From the NCBI GenBank assembly GCA_013205645.1, contig JABMMH010000073.1:1-13639 (forward strand): 13,639 nt of DNA. The letters run 5' to 3'. Source of the stretch: Polaromonas sp. Its GTDB lineage: Bacteria > Pseudomonadota > Gammaproteobacteria > Burkholderiales > Burkholderiaceae_C. A program made the position numbers and the translations under genes. This document shows, piece by piece, positions 5,239-12,650 of this stretch (the stretch's first letter is position 1; every line of letters begins with the position of its first letter). The notes beneath the pieces were generated by a model. It was given only the letters and a program-made list of their open reading frames with translations, had not been told where the DNA came from and ran no database searches.

Positions 5239-5586
5239 ATGCTCACCAAACACGAACACAAACAAATTGTTGGTCACGTACGCGCCATCATCAGCAAAGT
5301 CAACGGCTTTTTCTGGTTGCTTAACCCTTCAGCTGTTGTCAACCACGCAGCGCAATTCGCTGTCAATGACTGCGACACACGCAACGCGCTGTCGTGGAAC
5401 AACGCTCTCATCGAGCAGTTATTCGATGAAGCGCAAATAGTGCCTCGCGATCCCGACCACGCACGCGAAGTTGACCTCGCCCACGAATCTGACATGCGCG
5501 AGTTGCGCAAAGAGCAACTCGAAGCTGACTTCGGCGGCGACATGGCTGACGAGCCAGACGAACAATACGACTCGGACTACGAGTAA
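5239..5586 (+). CDS. Acidic small protein, 115 residues, unknown function
   Basis: ATG 5239 follows AAAGGA (5226-5231) and lies 11 bases after the membrane protein gene, so it is probably cotranscribed. The N-terminal half contains KHEHKQIVGHVRAIISKVNG; the C-terminal third is strongly acidic (GGDMADEPDEQYDSDYE). An acidic tail could mimic DNA or bind a basic partner, but there is no motif to fix a function. A longer in-frame reading from 4786 exists, but it crosses the recoding region and the previous gene in another frame and is rejected. Confidence 0.78.
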   Translation: MLTKHEHKQIVGHVRAIISKVNGFFWLLNPSAVVNHAAQFAVNDCDTRNALSWNNALIEQLFDEAQIVPRDPDHAREVDLAHESDMRELRKEQLEADFGGDMADEPDEQYDSDYE

Positions 5587-5595
5587 TTTCAGAGG

Positions 5596-5615
5596 AGCCC
5601 CGCTAGCGCGGGTCT
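5596..5615 (+). terminator. Terminator-like hairpin, TAGC-loop family, copy 3
   Basis: AGCCCCGC-TAGC-GCGGGTCT has one mismatch and is followed by TTGTGCTTATTTCTC. It starts 10 bases after the stop of the 5239 gene, and its flank matches copy 1. Confidence 0.6.
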
Positions 5616-5630
5616 TTGTGCTTATTTCTC

Positions 5631-5648
5631 GGGAGCAATTTTGCTCTC
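5631..5648 (+). repeat. Hairpin GGGAGCAA/TTGCTCTC
   Basis: GAGCAA-TT-TTGCTC forms a 6-bp core extendable by a G-U and a G-C pair. It lies between the TAGC-loop hairpin and the 5677 gene and may be a leader structure or operator. Confidence 0.35.
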
Positions 5649-5676
5649 AACAACAAAACTAAAACTGGATTTTTAA

Positions 5677-6270
5677 ATGACCAAGCTTTTCAATTCTGAC
5701 GACCTGTCCATCAACAGCGAATTCGTGCGTTCCAACGTCACCCAGTGTGACGACCGCGAGTTCGGTGCTGACCCTTACGAAATCATGGCTGCTCTCGAGG
5801 AGCAGTACGGCCTGCCCATGGCTACCAAAAACGAGCCGCTGCCGCTGCCCATCACAGGCGTGCACGTTGGCCGCATCACGGCTCGCCGTGCCAAGCCAAT
5901 GCGTGTTCCGCGCATCTTCACTGCCATGGCGTTTGTGCCGTCAGAGCCTCTCATGACTAAGCACGAGCCAGTCAAGATCGAACGCATCAGTCTCGAGAAA
6001 ATCGAGCTTGATCGCATTGCACGCCTGATGGCCATGCCTGCGCTGACCAGCAACTTCACAACAGACCACGTTGTGCACGTTCCGACTGACCTCAAACAAT
6101 TGGCAATGCCCATCGTGGTCAGGTCAATGACGTACGACCAAGCGTACGAGGAAGCAAGCATCGCGTGCTGGGAAATCATGGGCTCACAGCACAGCTCTGG
6201 CAAAGACTGGGACAACCTGCACGACAAGCTACTCGACGGTTTGTGCATCAAACACAACATCAAGGAATAA
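5677..6270 (+). CDS. Unknown phage protein, 197 residues
   Basis: ATG 5677 begins MTKLFNSDDLSINSEFVRSN. The ribosome binding site is weak (GGA in an AT-rich leader). The middle is rich in Pro and Met (EPLPLPITGVHVGRITARRA) and the C-terminal part is charged and probably helical (TYDQAYEEASIACWEIMG, then GKDWDNLHDKLLDGL). No catalytic motif, signal peptide or membrane helix was seen. Codon use matches its neighbours. The 46-codon gene follows after 2 bases, so they are likely cotranslated. Confidence 0.78.
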   Translation: MTKLFNSDDLSINSEFVRSNVTQCDDREFGADPYEIMAALEEQYGLPMATKNEPLPLPITGVHVGRITARRAKPMRVPRIFTAMAFVPSEPLMTKHEPVKIERISLEKIELDRIARLMAMPALTSNFTTDHVVHVPTDLKQLAMPIVVRSMTYDQAYEEASIACWEIMGSQHSSGKDWDNLHDKLLDGLCIKHNIKE

Positions 6271-6272
6271 GC

Positions 6273-6413
6273 ATGCTAATCCTTGCTGACTCCAAGCTCT
6301 GCAAATTCCTGATGCGCATGCCGCACTGGGTGTGCTGCATCGAAGGCGCACGTGTTGGCTACAACACGACCAGCTTCGTAATCGTTTCACGACCGTATTG
6401 GCTTCGTAAATAG
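6273..6413 (+). CDS. Small protein, 46 residues
   Basis: ATG 6273 has AAGGAA (6262-6267) within the end of the preceding gene. The short product contains MLILADSKLCKFLMRMP, a CC pair and an aromatic/basic C-terminus (VSRPYWLRK). No homology was recognised. The ribosome binding site and tight spacing support expression. Confidence 0.6.
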   Translation: MLILADSKLCKFLMRMPHWVCCIEGARVGYNTTSFVIVSRPYWLRK

Positions 6414-6424
6414 AACCCTTCAAC

Positions 6425-6445
6425 ACTGCGCATTAAGTGCGCAGT
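6425..6445 (+). terminator. Perfect hairpin ACTGCGCA-TTAAG-TGCGCAGT
   Basis: An 8-bp perfect stem 11 bases after the 46-residue gene. It is followed by ATGAAGTGC, not a T-run, so termination is uncertain. It is one of several strong gene-end hairpins in the window. Confidence 0.45.
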
Positions 6446-6501
6446 ATGAAGTGCTCTGCCGCTTCACTCAAAGTAATTAATCAACCAACGAAAGCAATCA
6501 A

Positions 6502-7515
6502 ATGAATACCAACACCATGAGCATCGAAGACGTCATCAAGACCACCGACGAGAAATTCCAACTCTCGCCTTTCCTCAAGCTGCGCGGCCACGTCAGCTTC
6601 AAGGCTGCCAAACTGGCAGGCCAGTACCTGATGAAGCATGCCAAGCTGATCACTGACAGCGCTGACGAGAAATACGCCAGCATTGACACGTTCGCCACTG
6701 CAATGAACTTCCTGCGCGGCCAAGAGCACACGGATCATTGCATCAACGAAGGCGGTATGGACGTGCAGGACGACATGTATTCGACGATCAAAAGCTTGGT
6801 CATGTACAGCAACAAGCTGAACTTTGACATGCAAGAAATCATCGACCCGACCGGCAACCGTCGCAACGACCCGACGTGGAAAGCACGCGGCGTCTACTTC
6901 ACAGAGAAGCAACAGCAACAGTCTTGGACAGACAGCGTCAAGCTGCTGGCCGAAGGCGACAAAGAAAGCGACATGGACGGCACGTACGCCGAGTACGCAG
7001 CCGCTGTCGGCAACCCCAACTGGACGCTCACAGAAGAGGAATGGACAGTGACGCAGTCATCGGACAATTCGCTTTACGACACGTGGGGCGCGCACGTTGT
7101 CGACTTGCTGATGGGTGTCGGCGAAGATGAATGCGATTTCGACGAACTGCCCGTGCGCACGCAAATTGCCGCTGTTGAAAACATGCGCGGCAAGATCGAC
7201 TCAATGATCGAAGCAGCGCTGCGCTCGTTTAAATACGACCGCGCAGACAAGGCTACCAAGCTTGCAGAAGCTTCAAAGATCAAAGGACTGATCAACGGGT
7301 TCAACCCGCTGTTCTGCTCAATGCTTGACAGCTCACGCTACGCTGCCTACGCAGAGTTTATGTACAACTACATCCCGCAGGGCAAAGAAGCAGTTCCCGT
7401 CACACGCCGCATGATCGCGCGCAAAGAAAAGCTTGTCGCCGCTGCAATGTCGCGCCAAGAAAACGCTGACAAGATCCACGTCGGCGTGGAAGACATGATC
7501 AGCGACACGCTGTAA
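6502..7515 (+). CDS. Unknown phage protein, 337 residues
   Basis: ATG 6502 gives NTNTMSIEDVIKTTDEKFQL; a second ATG at 6517 is possible and neither has a strong ribosome binding site. The protein is soluble-looking, acidic and mainly helical, with segments such as LRGHVSFKAAKLAGQYLMKH, a tryptophan-bearing acidic middle (NWTLTEEEWTVTQ) and a basic C-terminal helix (TRRMIARKEKLVAAAMSRQE). No Walker, HTH, nuclease or membrane motif was found. It lies before the candidate origin and primase-helicase and ends at a 14-bp hairpin, so it forms its own unit. A replication or virion role cannot be decided from sequence. Confidence 0.82.
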   Translation: MNTNTMSIEDVIKTTDEKFQLSPFLKLRGHVSFKAAKLAGQYLMKHAKLITDSADEKYASIDTFATAMNFLRGQEHTDHCINEGGMDVQDDMYSTIKSLVMYSNKLNFDMQEIIDPTGNRRNDPTWKARGVYFTEKQQQQSWTDSVKLLAEGDKESDMDGTYAEYAAAVGNPNWTLTEEEWTVTQSSDNSLYDTWGAHVVDLLMGVGEDECDFDELPVRTQIAAVENMRGKIDSMIEAALRSFKYDRADKATKLAEASKIKGLINGFNPLFCSMLDSSRYAAYAEFMYNYIPQGKEAVPVTRRMIARKEKLVAAAMSRQENADKIHVGVEDMISDTL

Positions 7516-7520
7516 GACAC

Positions 7521-7552
7521 AGGCCGCATCCACAGCAATGTGGATGCGGCCT
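7521..7552 (+). terminator. Strong 14-bp gene-end hairpin
   Basis: AGGCCGCATCCACA-GCAA-TGTGGATGCGGCCT is a perfect stem 6 bases after the 6502 gene stop. It is followed by AAAAGTC, lacking the usual T-tract, so it may terminate transcription, protect the mRNA 3' end or be a processing site. Confidence 0.6.
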
Positions 7553-7861
7553 AAAAGTCTGAAGACACCCGCCTGGTTATGGGCACACGAAAACACGTTA
7601 CAACAGTGCGCTAACCCTATATAGACAACAACTACCTCTTCCCTCTTATTACTATTTATTTATTTTTAAACTCAATAAAAAAAGTGTAATAGTGTAATAG
7701 TGGGATAAGTAGTTGATATATATAGCTTTTTAAAATTACGCATTACGCTTATTTGCTATCGCTTTGATAGCAATTTGCAGAGCAAAACTATTTCGTGATT
7801 TGAAGACGTTTTTCGCCTTCATTGAAGCCTAGAATCTAACGTCTAAATAGGATCTAATAAG
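7553..7861. other. AT-rich gap before primase-helicase; candidate replication origin and leader
   Basis: No gene is seen. The region is sharply AT-rich compared with its surroundings. It holds tandem octamers AGTGTAAT (7683-7690 and 7691-7698) plus the variant AGTGGGAT (7699-7706), tandem heptamers ATTACGC (7735-7741 and 7742-7748), a hairpin TTGCTATC-GCTTT-GATAGCAA (7753-7773), a second TTTGC-AGA-GCAAA (7774-7786), and three TCTAA copies (7835, 7842, 7853) just before the primase-helicase start. Short tandem repeats, stems and AT-richness beside a primase-helicase gene fit an origin. No confident promoter was identified. Confidence 0.5.
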
Positions 7862-10273
7862 ATGAAATTGACATTTCTAAGCGCGGACAAGGCGCTTACA
7901 AAGAGCTACTCCAAGCTCAGTGACGGCACCATAGAAAAGTCCAGCTACCCCAATGTCTGGGAAGTCACCAGCCACATCGAAGACTGCAAAGACCTCTCGG
8001 TGCTTGAGCACTTGCTAGCCAAGCACGCTGCACAAGGCCACTGCCTGCTCAAAGGCATGGTCACCCGGCCACTGGTCAGCGAGTCACGCAAAGACAGCAC
8101 CGACCGCAACGCCACCACAGACTTTCTCGTGCTAGACATTGACGGCATCGATCCGCTGTTTACCACAATGGTCAAGAAGTTTGACCCGGCCACAGGCGAG
8201 TCACAAGATGTGCCGCAAATCAACACCGTCACCATTGACAGCTTGCTCAGCGACATGGGGCTAGGCAACGTCAGCTACGTTCTGCAGTGGTCTGGCTCCA
8301 TGAACATCACCAGCAACGCACTGCGATGCCATGTGTTCATCATGCTCAACAAGCCAGTTTCTGCGCCCCTCATCAAGCAGTGGTTAATTCAAAAAAACCA
8401 TGAAGTGCCTGTGCTGCGCCATGCGCACGCCTTGACCAAAACAGGCAACGCTTTGTGCTGGGGGCTGGACATCACAGCGTGCCAGGCAGACAAACTAATT
8501 TACATTGCTCCCCCGGTGCTCAAAGGCATAAAAAATCCGCTGGGCCGCATGCAGCGCATCAGCCTGATCAAAAAGACCCAAGCCACGTTTGATCTGATGG
8601 GCCGCATCAACACTACCGAGCAAAACCGCCTGCTCACTGACGCCCGCGTGCTTGAGCTGCGCGACCAAGCAGGCCTGCCCAAGCGCAAGCTCACGTACAA
8701 AATCGTTGGCGCGCACGAAGTCCTGGTCAAGCCTGGCGAGTGCATTGCCACCGAAACCAAGATTGATCGAGGCTTTGTCTACTTCAACCTCAACGGAGGC
8801 GACAGCTGGGCTTATTTCCACCCCGAAAACAACCCGGACTTCATCCACAATTTCAAAGGCGAGCCCACTTACCTCACCAAAGACCTGCTGCCTGCGTACT
8901 GGGAGCAGCTGGGCAACCAGGCGTTTCGCGTCAGCTCCACAGGCAAAACCTACCTAGCCTTCTTGGAACGCAAGACCAGCACTTACTGGCGCGGCACGTA
9001 CGACAGCACCACCGACGACCTGGACATCTGGCCTGCCAAGACCGAGGGCATGGTGCGCCAGTTTGCTGACGCCAACGGCTTGCGGCTTGGCGAAAACATT
9101 CCCGAGTGGGACATGGAATTTAACCCGCACGACAACGTGCGCGTGGACTTTGACAACCGCACGGTGAATACCTTTCAGCTCACCGAGTACATGCGCCCGC
9201 CGGTGCGCAAAGTTCAAGCCTGCCCACCTATCACTTTAAAAATCATTTCCCACGTGCTAGGCGGCGATCTCGAAGCGACCGAACACTTCGTCAACTGGCT
9301 GGCATTCATCGCCCAAGAACGCGACCGCACCATGACCGCGTGGATTTTTAATGGCACGCAGGGCACCGGCAAGGGCCTGCTGATGAACAAGATCCTCACG
9401 CCACTGTTTGGCAAAACGCAGACAGTTATTAAGCGCGCTGCCGAGCTCAACGAAAAGTGGACTGACTTCATCGCCGGCAAGTTCATCGTGTTCATCGACG
9501 AAGTGCAGACCTCAGCGTTCAAAGACGAAGCCGGAGTCATCGCCAACCTCAAGAACTTCATCACCGAGCCCACAGTCACTGTCAGGGTGATGAACAAGAA
9601 CGCCTACGACGTCGAGAACTTTGGCAACTACCTGTTTGCGTCCAACAAGCCCGATCCAGTCAGCGTCGACAAAGAAGACCGCCGCTTCAACGTCGGGGTC
9701 TACCAGCCCCTCAAGCTCGTCTTGAGCGACAAAGAAATGGACATCATCCTGGCAGGCACCGAGCTGCAGGACTTTTTTCACTACCTCATGACGTTCAGCG
9801 TCGACAAGCGCGCCGCCAGCACCCCGCTGCAAAGCGCTGCACGCGATGCACTGATTGAGCTCAGCCAAACGACCAGCGAGTCCACATCTACAGCCCTCAA
9901 GGAAGGCGACATGGGTTTCTTCATGGATCAGCTGCCCAGCAGCGACGCCTACAAAACCAACATGCTCACGCTCAACAAAGTCGAAGAATACCGCAAGGTG
10001 CTGCTCGACATGATCAGCAGGACAAAGACCTCGGGCATGTGCGGCGTCAGCCGCGACGAGCTGTTCACGCTGTTCGACTTCACGGTCGGCGGCATGTCAG
10101 CCAAGCCGGCCATGTTCAGCAAGTTCTTGGGTCATCGGCAGATCGACATCAAGCCAATCAGCCAAAGCGGCAAGACCGTGCGCGGCGCCAACATTGCCTG
10201 GGCCGACACTGCCCAGTTCCCCAGCTACCTCACCAACCACTTTCCCGAGATCAAAACGAAAGTCAAGCCATGA
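7862..10273 (+). CDS. Primase-helicase: AEP-like primase fused to SF3-type helicase
   Basis: 803 residues, predicted to prime and unwind phage DNA. The N-terminal third has primase-polymerase (AEP) features: LVLDIDG with D92 and D94, LRCHVFI with H157, and WGLDIT with D203 as a likely third metal ligand. The C-terminal half is a superfamily-3/DUF5906-like helicase: Walker A GTQGTGKG (498-505), Walker B KFIVFIDEV (540-548, D546/E547), and motif C NYLFASNK with N595, followed by DRRF. The upstream AGGA ribosome binding site is slightly distant. It is preceded by the candidate origin, as in phage P4-type systems, and its TGA overlaps the ATG of the lipoprotein gene. The helicase assignment is strong; the exact AEP subfamily is less sure. 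Confidence 0.87.
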   Translation: MKLTFLSADKALTKSYSKLSDGTIEKSSYPNVWEVTSHIEDCKDLSVLEHLLAKHAAQGHCLLKGMVTRPLVSESRKDSTDRNATTDFLVLDIDGIDPLFTTMVKKFDPATGESQDVPQINTVTIDSLLSDMGLGNVSYVLQWSGSMNITSNALRCHVFIMLNKPVSAPLIKQWLIQKNHEVPVLRHAHALTKTGNALCWGLDITACQADKLIYIAPPVLKGIKNPLGRMQRISLIKKTQATFDLMGRINTTEQNRLLTDARVLELRDQAGLPKRKLTYKIVGAHEVLVKPGECIATETKIDRGFVYFNLNGGDSWAYFHPENNPDFIHNFKGEPTYLTKDLLPAYWEQLGNQAFRVSSTGKTYLAFLERKTSTYWRGTYDSTTDDLDIWPAKTEGMVRQFADANGLRLGENIPEWDMEFNPHDNVRVDFDNRTVNTFQLTEYMRPPVRKVQACPPITLKIISHVLGGDLEATEHFVNWLAFIAQERDRTMTAWIFNGTQGTGKGLLMNKILTPLFGKTQTVIKRAAELNEKWTDFIAGKFIVFIDEVQTSAFKDEAGVIANLKNFITEPTVTVRVMNKNAYDVENFGNYLFASNKPDPVSVDKEDRRFNVGVYQPLKLVLSDKEMDIILAGTELQDFFHYLMTFSVDKRAASTPLQSAARDALIELSQTTSESTSTALKEGDMGFFMDQLPSSDAYKTNMLTLNKVEEYRKVLLDMISRTKTSGMCGVSRDELFTLFDFTVGGMSAKPAMFSKFLGHRQIDIKPISQSGKTVRGANIAWADTAQFPSYLTNHFPEIKTKVKP

Positions 10274-10653
10274 AAACCAAGTTCCTCCTTGCCACCTTGG
10301 CCATCGCAGCGCTCGCCGGCTGCAGCTCCGACGCCGACGTAGCCAGCCACAACCTGAGCAAAGCCGCTGACAACTTCGAAGTCAGCCGCCGCATCGTCTT
10401 TTACAACGGCGTGACCGGCGACTACATGCTCAGCATTGAAGGGCTGTGCAGTAAGGGCAACAACGACGACGCCCGGCAGGTGTCCATCACCTGCAAAACT
10501 GGCTCGGGCATTTACAAAAAGCATTTCCTGGGGCTAAGCGACAACGTCACATACTTCATCGAACAGATAGAGCCGGCCACTGTCGGCACGTACCGCTACA
10601 CGGTCGTGTTCAAGCCGTCGGTGATCATCCCGGACATCCAGATCAAACTTTAA
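10270..10653 (+). CDS. Phage-encoded lipoprotein (beta-sandwich lipoprotein type)
   Basis: ATG 10270 overlaps the primase-helicase stop as ATGA, indicating translational coupling. Residues 1-18 are a type II signal peptide: a KTK n-region, hydrophobic core FLLATLAIAALAG, and lipobox L15-A16-G17-C18, so Cys18 should be lipidated. The mature part (about 110 residues) is beta-rich with two further Cys (LCSKG, ITCKTG), matching the phage family usually annotated as beta-sandwich lipoprotein. Some phage lipoproteins block receptors or secondary infection (Llp of T5 is an example), which makes superinfection exclusion a reasonable guess. A longer reading from 10039 is rejected because it overlaps the helicase. 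Confidence 0.83.
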   Translation: MKTKFLLATLAIAALAGCSSDADVASHNLSKAADNFEVSRRIVFYNGVTGDYMLSIEGLCSKGNNDDARQVSITCKTGSGIYKKHFLGLSDNVTYFIEQIEPATVGTYRYTVVFKPSVIIPDIQIKL

Positions 10654-10663
10654 ACGGAACGCC

Positions 10664-10930
10664 ATGAAAATCGTCATCAACGCCCGCTTCGGAGGCTTCG
10701 GCCTGTCCGACGCAGCCAATGCAGCCTACAAAGCCCGCACCGGCGTGGACTTCGACTACGGCTTGCGCACCGACCCGCACCTCGTGGCCATCGTCGAAGA
10801 GATGGGCGCCGAAGCCAGCGGCGCCTGCGCCGGGCTCAAGGTCGTCGAGATCCCCGACGACGTCGAGTGGTTTATCGAAGAATACGACGGTCTTGAGCAC
10901 ATCGCCGAGGAGCACCGTACCTGGGGCTGA
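10664..10930 (+). CDS. Conserved small phage protein, 88 residues
   Basis: ATG 10664 is 10 bases after the lipoprotein stop, with a weak CGGAA upstream. The product starts MKIVINARFGGFGLSDAA and contains LKVVEIPDDVEWFIEEYDG and a C-terminal EEHRTWG. This pattern (MKIVIN..GGFGLS, then IPDDVEW.IEEYDG) is one I recognise as recurring in small hypothetical proteins of many tailed phages. Its function is unknown to me. It is soluble, with no membrane or metal motif. A double hairpin follows the stop. Confidence 0.82.
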   Translation: MKIVINARFGGFGLSDAANAAYKARTGVDFDYGLRTDPHLVAIVEEMGAEASGACAGLKVVEIPDDVEWFIEEYDGLEHIAEEHRTWG

Positions 10931-10941
10931 TCCTCCCCGCT

Positions 10942-10959
10942 GCCCTCCATCCGGAGGGC
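10942..10959 (+). terminator. Hairpin GCCCTCC-ATCC-GGAGGGC
   Basis: A perfect 7-bp stem with a 4-base loop, 11 bases after the 10664 gene. It shares its last two bases with the next, longer hairpin, so the two may compete. Confidence 0.5.
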
Positions 10960-10993
10960 GCACACCAAAGCATTGGTTTGCTTTGGTGTGCGC
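10958..10993 (+). terminator. Strong 14-bp gene-end hairpin
   Basis: GCGCACACCAAAGC (10958-10971) pairs perfectly with GCTTTGGTGTGCGC (10980-10993), loop ATTGGTTT. There is no T-tract after it. It resembles the 7521-7552 hairpin in strength and in following a gene end. Confidence 0.6.
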
Positions 10994-11097
10994 GACGCAG
11001 CAATGGATTAGCCCCGTTGCAGAGCTATCGCTGGCTTGATTGCATAACCCTGCTCCATGGGAGTGCGCCGCACACAACTGATTTACCAAAGGCCAAC

Positions 11098-11463
11098 ATG
11101 AACACACCTCATAAACACGCCGCCCTGATCATCGCCTGGGCCAACGGCGCGACTATCGAATGCCAGAACCGCACCACCGAAGAATGGGGCGAAATGACCG
11201 GCCCGGGCGAAGATGTGCAACCAAAATGGTTTAACGACTTCGAGTACCGCATCAAGCCAGCGCCTCAGATTTCAGACAAAGCGCGAGACTTGATCAACGA
11301 CATCGGAAGCGCAGCAGCCAACGTCGAATGGTCAAAAGAATTTGGCACAGCCAATTCAAATGCCACTGCCGCAAACCGATACGAAGCCGCAGACAAAGAA
11401 CTGCGCAAATTTATTCTCGATCTCGAGCAAAAAGTTCTCGACATCAATCGAACATCTAATTAA
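11098..11463 (+). CDS. Small phage protein with HAALI-AWANGATIE-type N-terminus, 121 residues
   Basis: ATG 11098 with AAAGG (11088-11092). The first about 55 residues (HAALIIAWANGATIECQN, EEWGEM, FNDFEYRIKP) match a small fold common in tailed-phage hypothetical proteins. The remaining half is helical and charged (DLINDIGSAAANVEWSKEF to LRKFILDLEQKVLDI), possibly a coiled coil. Function is unknown. It starts a new run of small genes after the double hairpin. Confidence 0.8.
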   Translation: MNTPHKHAALIIAWANGATIECQNRTTEEWGEMTGPGEDVQPKWFNDFEYRIKPAPQISDKARDLINDIGSAAANVEWSKEFGTANSNATAANRYEAADKELRKFILDLEQKVLDINRTSN

Positions 11464-11473
11464 GATACAGCCC

Positions 11474-11740
11474 ATGACGCAGACCAACTCCGCATCCACC
11501 ATCCAGTTCATCGGCCCCATGGCCGAAGGAATCATGTGGGACGAGCCCGAAATGGTGCGGTATCTGCAGCGCCATGCGCTGGACATGAAAAACATCGTTG
11601 CCCGAGTCTACGTTGCTGAGCGCGACGAAGACACCGAAGCGCTGCACTGGCCTGTGACCATCACATCGGCGCAAGGCCGACAGAGCTACGTCGCTGTTCA
11701 GCGCCGCGTAGGCAGCTCCATCTACGTCACCAAAGACTAA
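11474..11740 (+). CDS. Unknown small protein, 88 residues
   Basis: ATG 11474 is 10 bases after the previous stop, with a poor ribosome binding site, so coupling is likely. The sequence has IQFIGPMAEGIMWDEPEMVR and VYVAERDEDTEALHWPVTIT, and ends with a beta-like SYVAVQRRVGSSIYVTKD. No motif of known function was found. An upstream in-frame extension from 11342 overlaps the previous gene and is not used. Confidence 0.72.
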   Translation: MTQTNSASTIQFIGPMAEGIMWDEPEMVRYLQRHALDMKNIVARVYVAERDEDTEALHWPVTITSAQGRQSYVAVQRRVGSSIYVTKD

Positions 11741-11757
11741 CCTTCCCGAAAGACTAC

Positions 11758-12018
11758 ATGCTTGACTTCACTGGTAACGACCAGTCAGCGGAGCCAACTC
11801 CGTCGACATCATACGGCCGCCATTACGGCGTGCCCATCTCGCAAATTGCCAAACCCAAGTTTAAAAAAACGCCAGCACCCAGCTCTGACCTGCGCAGCCG
11901 CCCTGTCTACCTGTGCCCTGAGCTGGGCCGCACGTGTCACCGCCCAGGCGCATACGACGCCTTTCAGCTGCCGTCGCTCTTTGGGGACGAGCTCAAACCT
12001 CACCGCTTCCAGGATTAA
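11758..12018 (+). CDS. Unknown small basic/proline-rich protein, 86 residues
   Basis: ATG 11758 follows GAAAG (a weak site). The product is polar and partly disordered-looking (GNDQSAEPTPSTSYG, then PKFKKTPAPSSDLRSRP), with a cysteine-containing middle (YLCPELGRTCHRPGAYD) whose two Cys and His might bind a metal. The downstream gene starts two bases after the TAA. No family was recognised. Confidence 0.68.
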   Translation: MLDFTGNDQSAEPTPSTSYGRHYGVPISQIAKPKFKKTPAPSSDLRSRPVYLCPELGRTCHRPGAYDAFQLPSLFGDELKPHRFQD

Positions 12019-12020
12019 CC

Positions 12021-12431
12021 ATGGGTTATCGCACACATGGAAGATGGGTCATCAAAGGCCCACCAACAGAAATCATCGCTGCCTGGGCCAAATGCCGGCT
12101 GACGCTGACGCCGACGCCCAGCGAAAAAGGCGACAACCTCTGGGATGAGTTCGATCTGTTCAAGACCAACGGTGTTGGTTACATCCGCTTCGAGTTTGAA
12201 GACTACAAGTGGTACGCAAGCTTTACAGACGTTCAATTCTTTGAATCGGTCTGGGATGCAATCGAAGAATTCGCTGACGAAAAGCCAGACGCTGGCATCT
12301 CAGGCAAGCGCGTGCATATCGGCGAAGACAACGCTGCCGAGGACAGATCGATTGGCGATGGATACGACATCGAGCTTTACGCAGTGTGCAATTTTGACGA
12401 CCACGAACCAGATGAAGGCGACCCTCTGTGA
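12021..12431 (+). CDS. Unknown acidic protein, 136 residues
   Basis: ATG 12021 has AGGA (12011-12014) inside the end of the previous gene. The sequence GYRTHGRWVIKGPPTEIIAA resembles small phage proteins built from a mixed alpha/beta fold. Later parts are Trp/Phe-rich (FEFEDYKWYASF) and acidic, with a C-terminus NFDDHEPDEGDPL. No catalytic residues could be assigned. The stop TGA overlaps the GTG of the next gene (GTGA). Confidence 0.77.
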   Translation: MGYRTHGRWVIKGPPTEIIAAWAKCRLTLTPTPSEKGDNLWDEFDLFKTNGVGYIRFEFEDYKWYASFTDVQFFESVWDAIEEFADEKPDAGISGKRVHIGEDNAAEDRSIGDGYDIELYAVCNFDDHEPDEGDPL

Positions 12432-12616
12432 CCATGCTTTTCAGCCTTTTCAGCCGACCCAGCCCCGTCACCATTGCCCGTCGCCAGCTCATCGACGCGC
12501 AGCACTCGTGCCTTGACGCCATCGCCCACCGTGAACATGCCGACTCCATCGTCGCTTACCGCACCGCCCAAATCGAACGTCTAACTGCGTTCTTAGAAAC
12601 TGTCAGCCCCCGTTAG
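12428..12616 (+). CDS. Small helical protein, 62 residues, probable GTG start
   Basis: GTG 12428 overlaps the previous stop as GTGA and is nine bases from AAGG (12415-12418), so it is preferred; ATG 12434 would remove only two residues. The product (MLFSLFSRPSPVTIARRQL, then a helix with SIVAYRTAQIERLTAFLE) looks like a short amphipathic helical protein of a type often seen in phage small-gene runs. Function is unknown. Confidence 0.7.
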   Translation: MTMLFSLFSRPSPVTIARRQLIDAQHSCLDAIAHREHADSIVAYRTAQIERLTAFLETVSPR

Positions 12617-12650
12617 TCGTCTTTCTTTTCTCAACCCCGAAAGTCAATTC

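Noticed and set aside
10039..10269. Upstream extension of the lipoprotein gene
   Set aside because: It overlaps the helicase C-terminus and would bury the signal peptide.
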